This document shows, one piece after another, positions 1 through 9,889 of a stretch of 64,000 bases of DNA. The DNA lies in the NCBI GenBank assembly GCA_022747635.1, contig JAKTNV010000006.1, forward strand, positions 67,914,590 to 67,978,589, written 5' to 3'. A program made the translations under genes and the position numbers. The notes under the pieces are model-generated. The model was not told where the DNA came from, made no database searches, and saw only the letters and a program-made list of their open reading frames with translations. The DNA is from Hetaerina americana. Taxonomy: Eukaryota; Arthropoda; Insecta; Odonata; Calopterygidae. Each line of letters opens with the position of its first letter. The first letter of the stretch is position 1.

Positions 1-829
1 AAAAATATTGAAATCGTGGGAAAATAAATGTTATCAAGTTGTTCAGTGTTTATACGTACCTACCATCTCAACTCAATTTTTCCCAATAAAAATTTTCACC
101 CCTCGAGAAGTCAGTTATTGAAATCCAAATGAATTATTAGAGTGAAAATTTACGGAAATGAGTATAAAATTTCTACCTGTTTTCGAAGTCAGGAAGTTCA
201 AGTCTATCACTTCCATTCTAAATATCACCTCTTTAAGAGGAAACACATGCCATAGTTGAGTGAGTGGCCTGTAATACTAGTAATAACTCTCCCAGGATTT
301 CCTTCCGTCATTCATTTTCATTGTGATTTGTAAGTCATATTTGATTAGCGTAAAAAGTAACCTTGCCCTGTACTTTTATGAGTAATTATCATTGTGTTGT
401 ATTGCTTTAAGTTCAAGCGGCCTGATTATGGAGAGTGGAAAGTATGTTGGAATTATAACTGCAATTGTCAAATAGAATGGAGCGACTAATGTTTTATGAT
501 TAAATAAAATTACATAAGACAATATGTAAGATTATCAGGAAGAAAATTTTCAAGGACCATGAAGGTGGTCGCTTTAAGCACTCAAGGGCGTAGGCCATCG
601 TCTTATGAGAAAGGAAAGCATTATCTGCAATTGAAAAAATGTATTGAATGCGTGCGGGTGCGTTGATTTATGCTGTATTCTCTTTCTCATTTTATATATG
701 CACCAACATAGCTATTGTTTTATACACACACTCATACACACACATCTGTACTATGCATCACCGTTTTTTAATGCATATATAAGTGTCTTGGAAACATTTT
801 GAATGATTTCATTTCAAATTTTCTAATGT
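1..829. other. Intergenic, AT-rich, no gene recognised
   Basis: No convincing coding frame or repeat was recognised here. A short CA-rich stretch lies near 722-746. Confidence 0.5.
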
Positions 830-880
830 TTCCATTGACACAATCAGAAAACTGAATATCTTGAAAAACCAAGAATTGCT

Positions 881-1228
881 TTATCCTTTTTTCCTCCAAT
901 TTATTTCTATTTTCTGCAATATAGCCATTATTTTTTCCCAATTCACACTATTAAACGCCTTTTCGATATCTACGAAACAGGCAAATACGTCCTGATTGTG
1001 TTCTAGTATATTCTTCTCGATTAGTGATCTCATTACTGCAATGGAATCACGCATGCCTCTCCCATTCCTAAACCCAAACTGATCATCCCATAAGTAATTA
1101 ATTTCCCTACTCTCTATCATTTTGTTAATGATCCTGAGAATAACTTTAGCTGCGTGGGATATCAAACTTATTGTCCTGTAGTCCTCACATGATGTAGCTT
1201 TTACCTTTTTCGAAATAGGAACTAACAC
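881..1228 (-). pseudogene. Reverse transcriptase fragment (N-terminal palm/fingers) of LINE copy A
   Basis: About 115 codons are open. They contain hallmarks of a non-LTR RT: a lysine-rich start (LVPISKK), then EDYRTISLISHAAKVI (the YRPISLLS-type motif), DDQFGFRNGRGMRDSI (the QxGFR block), and CFVDIEKAFNSVNWEKI (RT motif A, the FxD...KAFD region with the first catalytic Asp). The FADD-box half is absent from this copy, so it cannot encode a working enzyme. Related frames at 5318-5554 and 5764-6150 cover the same region and support the family call. Confidence 0.88.
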
Positions 1229-2133
1229 TCATCTCACAGTCTTTCGGCTAGGTTCCTTTCTCATTAATGCTATGCATTAGTCCATATAGATTATTCCTTG
1301 TACATTTTCCTAAACCTTTTAGTAGATCCGCAGGAATTTTGTCAACCCCCACGGCCTTGTTTAGTTTCATCTCCCTTAATGCCCATTCTATATCATCGTG
1401 GAGTATGCTTGGACATAAGCTGTCTTCCTCTACGTCATATCCTCTTTCTATGTTTAAGCTTGTTGGCCTAAGTTCTTCACTATACAGTTTTTCTATGTAT
1501 TCCTTCCCTCTCTCTTGGATCGTTCTTGTTTCAACTATTACATTACACGACTTATATCTATCTAAAATTTTTAACTCCTCCCTAATCTTACCTTCATACT
1601 TCCCGATAGTGTTTTAATCTTCTTTTATAGTACACCAATTTCACACTGCCTCGGCACACTTTCCGTAATCTAGCACTGCGTTTTCCGCCACGCTTCTTTT
1701 GCTTTATTTGTTACCGTTTCAATTTATTATTTAACTCTTTGAACTTCCTTCTTCCCAACTCAGCGTTTACATTCTTCCATTTCTTTCTCTCATCTATCTC
1801 TCCAATCATCTTACCCGTGATCCATGGATTCCTTGTCCTTTTCCCATTAACAATTGCTATAATTTATTTTGTGATTTTCAATGTCCTTTTTTGATATATT
1901 TTCATTTTTCCTCGATAGTACTCAGCTCTGGTCCCTTATTCAAGATTTTCTCTACAGCCTAATAATACTCCTTTATTTTCATTTAAGTCAATATTTCTGC
2001 ATTCCCTACTTTCTTCTTATTTTTCCTTCTTACTTACTTTCTCTTCTTACTCTATTTCTTACTTCTACACTATACACTTCATAACAACTAAATTGTGATC
2101 AGAATTCGCATCCGCTCCCGGGAAGCTGTGCAA

Positions 2134-2323
2134 TTAGATTACGCTACTCCTAAATCTACGCTTAACTATGTATATATAATCGAACTCATACCTTTCTGAG
2201 TCACCTGGAAATTTCCGTGTAGACCTGCGCGTTTTGTGGTGTCTAAACCAAGTGTTGGTAATGGCTGACCCCTGTCTCGGGCAGAATTCAATTACTTTCT
2301 TCCTGCGGTCATTCCTCGTACCT

Positions 2324-2325
<2 letters not shown>
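2134..2325 (-). pseudogene. APE-type endonuclease C-terminal fragment of LINE copy A
   Basis: Read on the minus strand, the translation PGTRNDRRKKVIEFC...ITNTWFRHHKTRRSTRKFPGD...FDYIYI matches the end of APE-like endonucleases of non-LTR elements. The NDR..K..EFC, ITNTWF, R.TWK.PGD and IDYI blocks are recognisable. The upstream part of the domain is displaced to 2929-3085 by the TA/inverted-repeat insertion. Homologous pieces lie at 8226-8408 and 16830-17004. Confidence 0.8.

Positions 2326-2400
<75 letters not shown>
2326..2400. repeat. (TA)n microsatellite
   Basis: About 75 bp of perfect TA. It marks the left boundary of the insertion into LINE copy A. Confidence 0.98.
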
Positions 2401-2402
<2 letters not shown>

Positions 2403-2504
2403 TGATTCCGTCAACGTAACACGGAAGTGCTAAATAATAAATTGGACAGCAACAAACAATATAGAAAAACATAAAAAGAACACTCACACGTTATTTCTTG
2501 ATCA

Positions 2505-2535
2505 TTTCGACGGAATTCCGCTCCGTCTACATCAG
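2505..2535 (-). ncRNA. Hammerhead-ribozyme-like core (CTGATGTA / 6-bp stem / GAAA)
   Basis: On the minus strand CTGATGTA (2528-2535) is followed by a 6-bp stem, GACGGA at 2522-2527 with TCCGTC at 2509-2514 and a 7-nt loop, then GAAA (2505-2508). This resembles the CUGAUGA-stem II-GAAA core of hammerhead ribozymes, with one extra base in the first block. I could not identify helices I and III or a clear cleavage site, so activity is doubtful. Confidence 0.35.
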
Positions 2536-2542
2536 AAGATAG

Positions 2543-2546
<4 letters not shown>

Positions 2547-2573
<27 letters not shown>
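2547..2573. repeat. (AT)n tract inside the cassette
   Basis: About 27 bp of alternating AT separates the two inverted arms. Confidence 0.95.
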
Positions 2574-2683
2574 ATCAAGAAATGATCAAGTAATTACGTG
2601 TGAGTGTTCTTTTTATGTTTTTCTATATTGTTTGTTGCTGTCCAATTTATTATTTAGCACTTCCGTGTTACGTCGACGGAATC

Positions 2684-2718
2684 ATATATATATATATATA
2701 TATATATACTATATATAT
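2684..2718. repeat. (TA)n microsatellite, interrupted once
   Basis: TA repeats with a CT interruption at 2709-2710. They separate the two cassettes. Confidence 0.93.
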
Positions 2719-2863
2719 CTTTGAAATGAAACGCTCTTCGGCGACGAACAGATGTAGATTTTTAAACCATAGAAACACCAAGGAAGGACACTCACATATG
2801 TTGTTTTGACGGCACAGCCGTCGTTTTCAGAATGGCAAAAATGGTTTAAAAATTTACATCTTT

Positions 2864-2866
<3 letters not shown>
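2719..2866. mobile_element. Second TA-bounded cassette with 20-bp terminal inverted repeats
   Basis: Positions 2751-2770 and 2841-2860 form a 20-bp inverted repeat with one mismatch. Inside is a perfect 6-bp hairpin, GACGGC 2808-2813 with GCCGTC 2817-2822. On the minus strand it is preceded by CTGAAAA (2824-2830) and followed by AAAA (2804-2807). This order parallels the hammerhead-like core of the neighbouring cassette, and both have a CACTCACA stretch beside the hairpin. The two look like distant relatives. (TA)n lies on both sides. Confidence 0.5.

Positions 2867-2928
<62 letters not shown>
2867..2928. repeat. (TA)n microsatellite
   Basis: 62 bp of perfect TA. It closes the insertion in LINE copy A on the right. 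Confidence 0.98.
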
Positions 2929-2932
<4 letters not shown>

Positions 2933-3085
2933 CTGTCGACTTCTTTCTCCTTATGATTGCTTGGTGGCATACATACCTGAACTATGGCCTATGTCGTCGC
3001 TTCTGCTTTTATCCGTACTAGTGATATTCTATCCGTTGCTTGCTCTATGTTGACTACGCTTCTTCTCTAGTTTCCTCCCAAGCTA
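2929..3085 (-). mobile_element. LINE copy A, part 2 (endonuclease middle)
   Basis: This stretch aligns by eye with 17105-17250 of LINE copy E (shared words around TTGCTTRGTGGCA, ACCTGAAC and TATGTTGACT). It is therefore the upstream continuation of the endonuclease interrupted at 2326. About 110 bp present in copy E between these flanks are missing here. Confidence 0.7.
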
Positions 3086-3089
3086 ATGC

Positions 3090-3600
3090 ATGTATAGATT
3101 AAATATGAAATGTAAATATCAATTGGACACACTCAGACCGTCGGTTAAGTTGCACAGGATCGCAGATCGTATTTGCATCGATAAAAAGACGGTACACAAC
3201 ATTTTCACAGAAAATTTGGCAATGCAAAAGATCAGCGATAAGCTCGTCCCGAAGGCCTTGACGAACGACCAAGAGCAGAGTCGAGTGTCTGCTTGCGAAG
3301 ACCTTCTGCAGCGGAATCGTGACGATTCACAAACCCCTTATGGTCCCGACTTGGCACCAGCAGACCATTTCCTATTGCCAAAAGTGAAAAGGACACCACC
3401 ATGGAACCCTAAGTGCCGCCAAAGAAGCTTAAACGCGTAGCCTTAAGGACCTTGCGGATTCCGCCTACCGGGGAGCCGATGAGTCGTGAAAATGCCGCCG
3501 AAAAATATGTCAATGCTCAAGGGATGTACTTTGAAGAATTATTAGGCATTGGAAATTTTCGAAATAATTATATTTTCTGAAACCTTTCGCGATGCTTTTT
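3090..3600 (+). pseudogene. Mariner transposase remnant, internally deleted
   Basis: The frame from 3090 to 3440 shows a mariner helix-turn-helix/linker region (IADRICIDKKTVHNIF, then KISDKLVPKALTNDQEQSR and RVSACEDLLQR). It jumps directly to the C-terminal catalytic block PYGPDLAPADHFLLPKVK, which holds the third acidic residue region of a DD34D domain. After the stop, another frame gives AAEKYVNAQGMYFEE, the usual mariner tail (AEGxYFEG). The two upstream catalytic aspartates are deleted, so it is inactive. Clear terminal inverted repeats were not found. Confidence 0.85.
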
Positions 3601-4014
3601 ATACGAACTTAGTGTATTTTTGAAATGATAATTATGAAACGGCTCACATCAGTGATATGGAAATGGCTGGCTTCAGCAACCCGTTTTTTAAGGTTGGATA
3701 TTATTTTACACGCAAATATTCCATTTATTTCATTGTACATGACAAAATTTGCATAACAAATATTTGAACGAAAACCCCAACCGATGATTAACGTTGAAAA
3801 AATTGGTTTTTTATCACACTTTCTGCAGGAACATACTATTTGGAATAGCAGAGAAACATTCTACACGTAGATTTTAAAAACATCAAACTATTTTGTTCTT
3901 AGTTTTAGTATCATTCATAGTTCATTCTATCTGTAAAAATATTAACATTTATTCAATAGTCCGAAATCAGATAATGCCGCTCTATCAAATTCTTCAAAAT
4001 GCCAATGCCAGCTA
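3601..4014. other. AT-rich spacer, nothing recognised
   Basis: No coding or repeat signal was recognised between the mariner remnant and the next LINE fragment. Confidence 0.5.
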
Positions 4015-4400
4015 AGATTCTTTGCAGCCATCTCTCTTGCCTCCTTTTGATTTCACCCAACAATACCAACAAAGATTACCTAATACTATATACCTAGTGC
4101 TTCCTCGTTTGCTTTCTGTCCACTCCACAGCTAACGCCGTTCATCTTGCATCAATGAGCATGTATAAAACCGCGCTCAATGTTAAAGTTTATACGAGCCT
4201 CTTCTTAACATTCTCACTCAATGCATAAGTTTTTAGTTCCCTCCTCGACATGAAAGTGGCCTCATGGCAACGTGAAACATGTTTCTTTGCTACCCTAGGT
4301 ACTTTGGTCCTCTAGGCGTATTACTTTGACTATTTCGTTCCGAAATACTTCCGAGATATACAAACTGTTCCACCTGCTCTAGTTTTATTTTTAAACGTTA
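4015..4400 (-). mobile_element. LINE fragment B0 (RT thumb and C-terminal region)
   Basis: Minus-strand text corresponds to the RT thumb and C-terminal part of the same LINE as 16072-16698. It includes the segment for WTE.KTNEE.LG (near 4105-4125) and the thumb segment reading back from GAGCAGGTGGAACAG (near 4365-4380). It is decayed and has no open frame of use. Confidence 0.65.
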
Positions 4401-5628
4401 TCAATCGGATAGGTAGCTTTTGGGTGAACACAACTACCAAATGAATATCTTGTCTCTCCTTGATCCTCATCATCTGCGTTTACTTCCCTCCTCCCTTCGT
4501 TCCGTCCACCATCGTTAACCTTTTCCTTCCCATTCCCCGTTTGCCTAACATTCTCCCCTCTATCACAGCCTTCAACTTCCAACTGCCAATCAATATGCTC
4601 TACGTCCATTTTTCTTGCCTAATGATTCCTCTTAACAATCATCTCTCCTCCCCCAAAACTCAGCATCTCCTCATTTGTTTTCCTTTCGGCCCACTTCACC
4701 TCATTCATCCTTCTCCAAACCCACATTTTACTGGACTCCAATCTATGCCTATCATCCTGCTTCGTACATACGTACTCCGTACAAGTAACTACGCTCCACA
4801 TAAAAGTTTTTACAAGCCTTTATTTAACATCCTTACTCAACGTCCCTGTCATTGATTCTCTCCTCCTTGCGAAAACTTTTTCATCGAACACAAGGCTTCT
4901 CCTTTATGTCACTATTACTCTGACCATGTTGGTCCAAAACACTTCCAGGATGCGTAATTTTTCCACCTGCTCTAGTTTTTGCCCTCCTATTTTTACATCT
5001 AACTCAGCCTTCCTCTTTCTGGAAAACTGCACAACGTTTGTTTAATTTACATTTATTCTTATCCCATTTCTATCGCATTGAATTTCTAATGTACTCAGCA
5101 ATCCTTGAAACTCCTTGGCTGACTGACAAACTAGAGCTTTGTCATCAGCAAATCTGTTTTTGTGAATTCCCCGCTGACTTTCAATCTTTTCTTCAGTTCT
5201 TCCCATGGCTTTTTAATCGTTTCCTCTTCAAAGACTTTGAACAACGAAGGTGATAATGGACAACCTTGCCTTACATCTCTTCCTTACGCTTCCCATCCGG
5301 ACACTCCGTCTCCCCACTCAAACCTGAGCAGTCTGAGGCATGCATGGGTGGCGGATTTGCCTGCTATTCCTCCAATATATTCCTATTTTCTGGAACACCT
5401 TCATTAGTTTTTCCCAGTTCACTCTGTTAAACGTCTTATTGAAATTTACGAAACAGGAAAATACATCCTTATAGTATTCTCGATTCCTCTCTATTAGTGA
5501 TCTCATTACTGCAGTGGTATCCTTCGCTCCTCTCCCCTCCCTGAACCTGGTCACCCCCTGAGTAATCCTTTTCCCAGCTCGTCATAGCTCTATTTTATCA
5601 AATCCTATTTTGATAATTAACTTAGCCA
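4400..5628 (-). mobile_element. LINE copy B (3' UTR, C-terminus, RT; decayed)
   Basis: On the minus strand this includes the 3' UTR (ACAACTACCAAAT near 4429-4441, shared with 23590-23600), the C-terminal helix block (4619-4801: RHRLESSKMWVWRRMNEVKWAERKTNEEML), a thumb region near 4900-5060, and an RT palm fragment at 5318-5554 (FREGRGAKDTTAVMRSLIERN...DVFSCFVNFNKTFNRVNWEKLM). The catalytic Asp of motif A is changed to Asn (NFNKTF for DxxKAF). Frameshifts separate the parts. Confidence 0.82.
5318..5554 (-). pseudogene. RT palm fragment of LINE copy B
   Basis: An open stretch of 78 codons covers GFR-block residues through motif A and beyond. The motif A aspartate position reads Asn, so it would be catalytically dead even if joined to the rest. 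Confidence 0.8.
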
Positions 5629-6310
5629 TACTCTTTCTGGAAAACCGTATGGTCTTCATTTTGTTGTCATCTATATTCATTCCAAACCTATTGCACTGTC
5701 ATTCAGCACTCAACAATGCTTGCAGCTCCTGGCTGGAAAAGTAACACTAGATCATCAGGAAATCTAACTAAAGTTATGGATTCCCCAACTACTTTCATTC
5801 CTACCTACAGTTCTGCCAATGCCTTTTTTTACTACTGCCACCACAAGTACGTTATGAAGAACAGGTAGTAATGGACAACCCTGTATTACACCTCCTAACA
5901 CTGCCCATCCGAATTTTCTATCCTCCACTCTCACCTGAGCTGTCTTAGAACTGTGCAAGTCTCGAAGAAGTCTCCTATTTCTCCTTTTTTCTAATTTCCT
6001 CTCAATTAGTGACCGTAGTATTGCCATGGGATCACTTGTGCCTCTCTCTTTTCTAAACCTAAATTTATCATCGTCTAAGTAATGATTTTCTCTGCTCTCC
6101 ATCGTCTTATTGATGGCCCTGGAAATCACTTTAGCTGCGATTGGAATCAAACTTATTGTAATTTAAACCTCACACTTTGCAGCCTTAACCTTTTTCGGAA
6201 TAGGAATTCACCCTCATATCCCATTCCTTCCTCTTAAATGTTCAGAATTAGTGCGTAAAAACCCTCCTCCTACATTTTCTATACCCTTAAGTAGTTCCGA
6301 TGCATACAAA
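5628..6310 (-). mobile_element. LINE copy C (RT fragment)
   Basis: A second, partly overlapping RT copy abuts copy B in the same orientation. At 5764-6150 the translation runs AAKVISRAINKTMESRENHYLDDDKFRFRKERGTSDP, then TAQVRVEDRKFGWAVLGGVIQGCPLLPVL. The last block is the G.RQGC.LSP.LF motif preceding the FADD box. Motif A is deleted between these blocks. Because the GFR region is also present in copy B, this is a separate insertion or duplication. Confidence 0.8.
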
Positions 6311-6619
6311 GAATTAAGAAACAAAATAATATTAAATAAAAATAGAACTATATGAGGGAAAAGTATTTCATGGCATATCTGTATACGAATAAGAGTTATT
6401 TGAAAATTCAGATTGTAGACCTCACAAAATATGAGCCGGAAGATATGGGATTAAATACCTCGTTATGCCATTAATTTCTTAACAAATATGTAGAATTATT
6501 ATTAAAAATTGATTTTGCGCCATTTAACGTGATATTGGATGGGCTGACTGAAGAGTGCAGCATACCTGTATCGTAGTCTCGATTAATGTGACATCTCAAA
6601 CTAAAATTAGTTCTTGAAT
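6310..6619. other. Spacer, nothing recognised
   Basis: AT-rich sequence between LINE copies C and D, with no recognisable feature. Confidence 0.4.
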
Positions 6620-8640
6620 TCTGCCTACATTCTACGTCCATTCATTTAGTCCAACCTGCTTATTTTATTTCTCTATTTCCTTCGTGCCAGCATTAAGTGT
6701 TCCACTTTATCGCAGTTTTCAATATTTCATCATGAAACAAGGCCTCTGGATCCACCTTTTGAAATCTCCCTGCAGCTCTCTTTCTCTCTCCTCCTTCATG
6801 AATTTTACTCTGTTTGACAAATTTGTTTCTTTTCCTTTCCGACCATTTTACCTTTTCTTTCTTCATTCTTACCAACATTTCAAATGACTGCGATTTATCA
6901 TCTTCTTCAACTTCCATAGTTCCGCGCCGTAAAACCCATGCTCCACATAAAAGTTTTAGCTAATATTTTTTTAACATCGTTATCCTACGTCTGTCATCAA
7001 TTCCCTCCTCCTTGTGAACTTTCTCTTACCCAAAGAAATTCTTCTTTAAACGTACTTTGGCCATATTAGTTCGATTCACTTCCAAGAAAGATCAACTATT
7101 TCACTTGCTGTAATTTTTATCCTTCATTTTCAACGTTTAACTTGGCCTTTCCCTTTCTCAAAACCTAATAACCTTTCTTTTGTTCACATTCATTCTCATC
7201 CCGTACCTATCACATTGATTGAGCAGGCTGGAAACTATTCATGTTGTGGATATTTCACCTATGAATCAAATCTCGTCCATTCTTCCATAATACATTCTTT
7301 AATCCAATCCAGTTGAATATTGAAAGCTTTCCCAAAATCTATGAATCGAGCATATATATTATTCTGATTGTGCGTACATTTTTTCCTCTCTAAAAATGTC
7401 CTATTATACTATGTTGCTTTTATGGCATGATGCGTAACTTTCCCCTTCCTAAACTCTAATTGATCATCCACATTTGCCCTCCTTTCTATACTGCTTGTGA
7501 TAATACCACTTTAGCTGCGTGCGAAGTCAAACTTTTGTTTTATAGTCCTCATGTGTGACAGCTTTATCCTTTTTTAGGAAGGGAACTAACACTGCTCTGA
7601 GTCTTCCATTTATTCCTAGTTCATTTAATAAATTTGATTTAGTATATTGAATACTCAATGCCTGTTTTATTATATTTTGTAAATTTTCCATAACCTCACT
7701 ATTTTCTTTCATCATGGCTATTTCACCTCGTTAGTCTCCCCCATATTGAACTCTTTATGCCTTCTTTCATCCTTGTGTTTACATTTTTTAATTCCTTTTC
7801 TCTTTTATCTTTTTCATCATCTTGTCCTTTACCAATGGTTTCCCTGTCCTTTTCCTATTTCCTATTGATTATTTTATGGCTGTAGATATCCCTTTTTTGA
7901 TATGCTTCCATTTCTCTTTTATTTTACCCATTTCCCTTCCCACTTTCATAATTTTCTCTACAGCCTGCTCACACTCCTTTCTAATCGTTTCGGTTAATCC
8001 TAAATTCCATTCCCTCCAACGTCTTCAGTTTCATTCTCTTTATTCTGACGTGAAACTGTATTAGCGCAAAGTTATGATCTGAATCCGTCGTAGGCTCAAC
8101 TGAAATTATAATAATCGCAAATACTTGTTGCGTGACTCTGTTCCTAAGAATTATATAGTTTAACCAATACCGCTCGGAATCTCAGAGTTTTTTCACGTTT
8201 ACCCTCGCGAATTGCGATGTTCAAACTAAGGTTTTGTTATATTCATAATGAATAGTTTTCCAATAGTCCACAATGAAGAGAAGGATCCTTTAAATTCTTT
8301 CTTATTGCGGTCATTCCTTGTTTCTAAACCGTAATCCCCTACCTCACTCCCAACCATCCCTACACTCATCCTCGCGTTCCAATACCCTATCAGTATGTAA
8401 TGTTTCATTCAAAATATTAACTTAAATTTGCTTTAATACCCTGTCTATTTCTTCCTCCCCGTGATTAGTTGTTGGCATAGATCTGACTGATACCAAGTTC
8501 TATTGTTCCTATTTTTCCTCTTCTGATAATATTGTGCCAATCCCGCACTCTGTACTTCGCCTCTTCCTACCCTTTCGCAATATACTACGGGAACCTCTTG
8601 TAGGCTCAGTTCTCCAAAACCAAAAATATTGTACATTTTG
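6620..8640 (-). mobile_element. LINE copy D (endonuclease to C-terminus, heavily decayed)
   Basis: On the minus strand the order is endonuclease (8445-8636, then 8226-8408 with NARM....GSEVGDYGLETRNDRNKK), linker, RT start (7527-7715: AVLVPFLKKDKAVTHEDYKTK), damaged RT palm and thumb, and the C-terminal block (6693-6917: SFEMLVRMKKEKVKWSERKRN). All domains appear in the expected order, so this is one long copy spoiled by many indels and stops. Confidence 0.8.
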
Positions 8641-9889
8641 TTTAATTCACACGAGTTTGATTCGCTCCCGATTTGGTATGAAAAATTAAACGTATCAGTG
8701 CAAAATCCAAGACTTGGAGCATAACGGCAGCTGGTGTGGAAATTTTAAGTTGAAGCTCTATTGCGTGATAAACGCACCTTCAGCAATTTTACGTGATTCA
8801 TGGAAAACCTTGTTCGATTGATAGTTATTTTACTATCAATTACCAGTTAAACGTTATGTGCAATGGAACCGAGAAGTGCAATATGTGCAACGGAACCGCG
8901 TCTTTATTTTTTTAATAGGATTGGGTTAAAATTATAATCCATTTAATAATTACTATAATGAATTTTTTTTAGAATTCAGCATAAGAATATTTAATTAGTT
9001 CATTTACGGATGAACCTATTTATCTTTTTACTTTCTGAAGGAGTTGAGCCTTTTCGGTAGGACGCATGAAGTGTATAGGTTTATGTAAACATTTATTCTT
9101 TCATGCTGAAATCCAATTGTTCAAAAATGTAGGTCGAAGACTACTCAATCAACAAGGAATTTTAGCCGTGAAAATACAGAGCTTGGAGTGGAAGAGGAAA
9201 GGAAAATTTTGGTTCAGAGAGTATTCAGCTGCGCAGGAAAAAAAACAAAAAATTAGCAGAACCATTCGCTTCACAGGCTTTAAAATGGAGATGAATCCAA
9301 TGACTTAATTGAAGTCTGCTTTAAGATATTTTAAAAGAGATAATTTTCGGTGAGTCGTTCTGTAATGAGAAAGAATTTTGACGTCACAAGAATTACATAA
9401 AGTTATCAAAAGCTGAAAAAAGCTTTATTAATAGGATAAAAGATTAATAGACTGCTATAATGTTTATGACAATGCATATTATTGTTCCTTTAAATGAAGG
9501 TTATTTTCGTCCGGAATGTTAGTATATCCTAATTTACAATATTTGAAAAGTGCAGAAATGGGCATGTAACATAAATAGATGCTAGTTGGTCAGAATAAGG
9601 GGCAAAACTCGGGTAATATTTCGTGGTCCGATGATATGTCATTTGGAAAAGTTAGAATTTATTCTGAAATTTTTAATTATTCCTCTTTTACTAAGTATTC
9701 AAATTTCTACAATTTTCCTGAAAGATAATATACAATATCCATTCAATTTGCACTCTACATCTTTCGAGAATTTTAGTTCGTTACTATGCATATTTACATT
9801 ATTTTACGCAATGCCAGTAGTATGCATATGTATAAATTAGCTCTTCAGCGCCTAACACACTTTTTTAATGGGTACTACCGTCATATATT
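8641..9889. other. Intergenic, AT-rich, no gene recognised
   Basis: No recognisable protein or repeat family. Small open frames at 9066-9308 and 9586-9840 have no identifiable motif. Confidence 0.45.

Larger units (their letters stand above)
830..2325 (-). mobile_element. LINE copy A, part 1 (endonuclease end to RT start, decayed)
   Basis: On the minus strand this reads, from high to low coordinates, the end of an APE-type endonuclease, the inter-domain linker and the first part of a reverse transcriptase. It stops near 830-860, inside the RT. The same family recurs in this window at 4.0-8.6, 15.9-20.2, 23.5-26.4, 31-33, 42-43 and 62.8-63.5 kb. Frameshifts and stops break the frame. The copy continues at 2929-3085 beyond an insertion. 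The LINE clade was not assigned. Confidence 0.85.
2401..2683. mobile_element. TA-bounded inverted-repeat cassette, possible non-autonomous Penelope-like element
   Basis: Arms 2402-2503 and about 2580-2683 are inverted copies of each other, roughly 100 bp with only about three differences. A small core and a (TA)n tract at 2547-2573 separate them, and (TA)n flanks the unit at 2326-2400 and 2684-2718. Both arms translate to the same peptide on opposite strands (beginning MSVLFMFFYIVCC), which is a consequence of the inverted repeat and not evidence of coding. The left arm carries a hammerhead-like core at 2505-2535. The cassette lies inside a LINE endonuclease, so it inserted later. Element class is inferred. 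Confidence 0.6.

Noticed and set aside
2134..2809. The same MSVLFMFFYIVCC peptide encoded on opposite strands
   Set aside because: It results from the inverted-repeat arms. The rest of each frame is TA microsatellite or unrelated LINE sequence.
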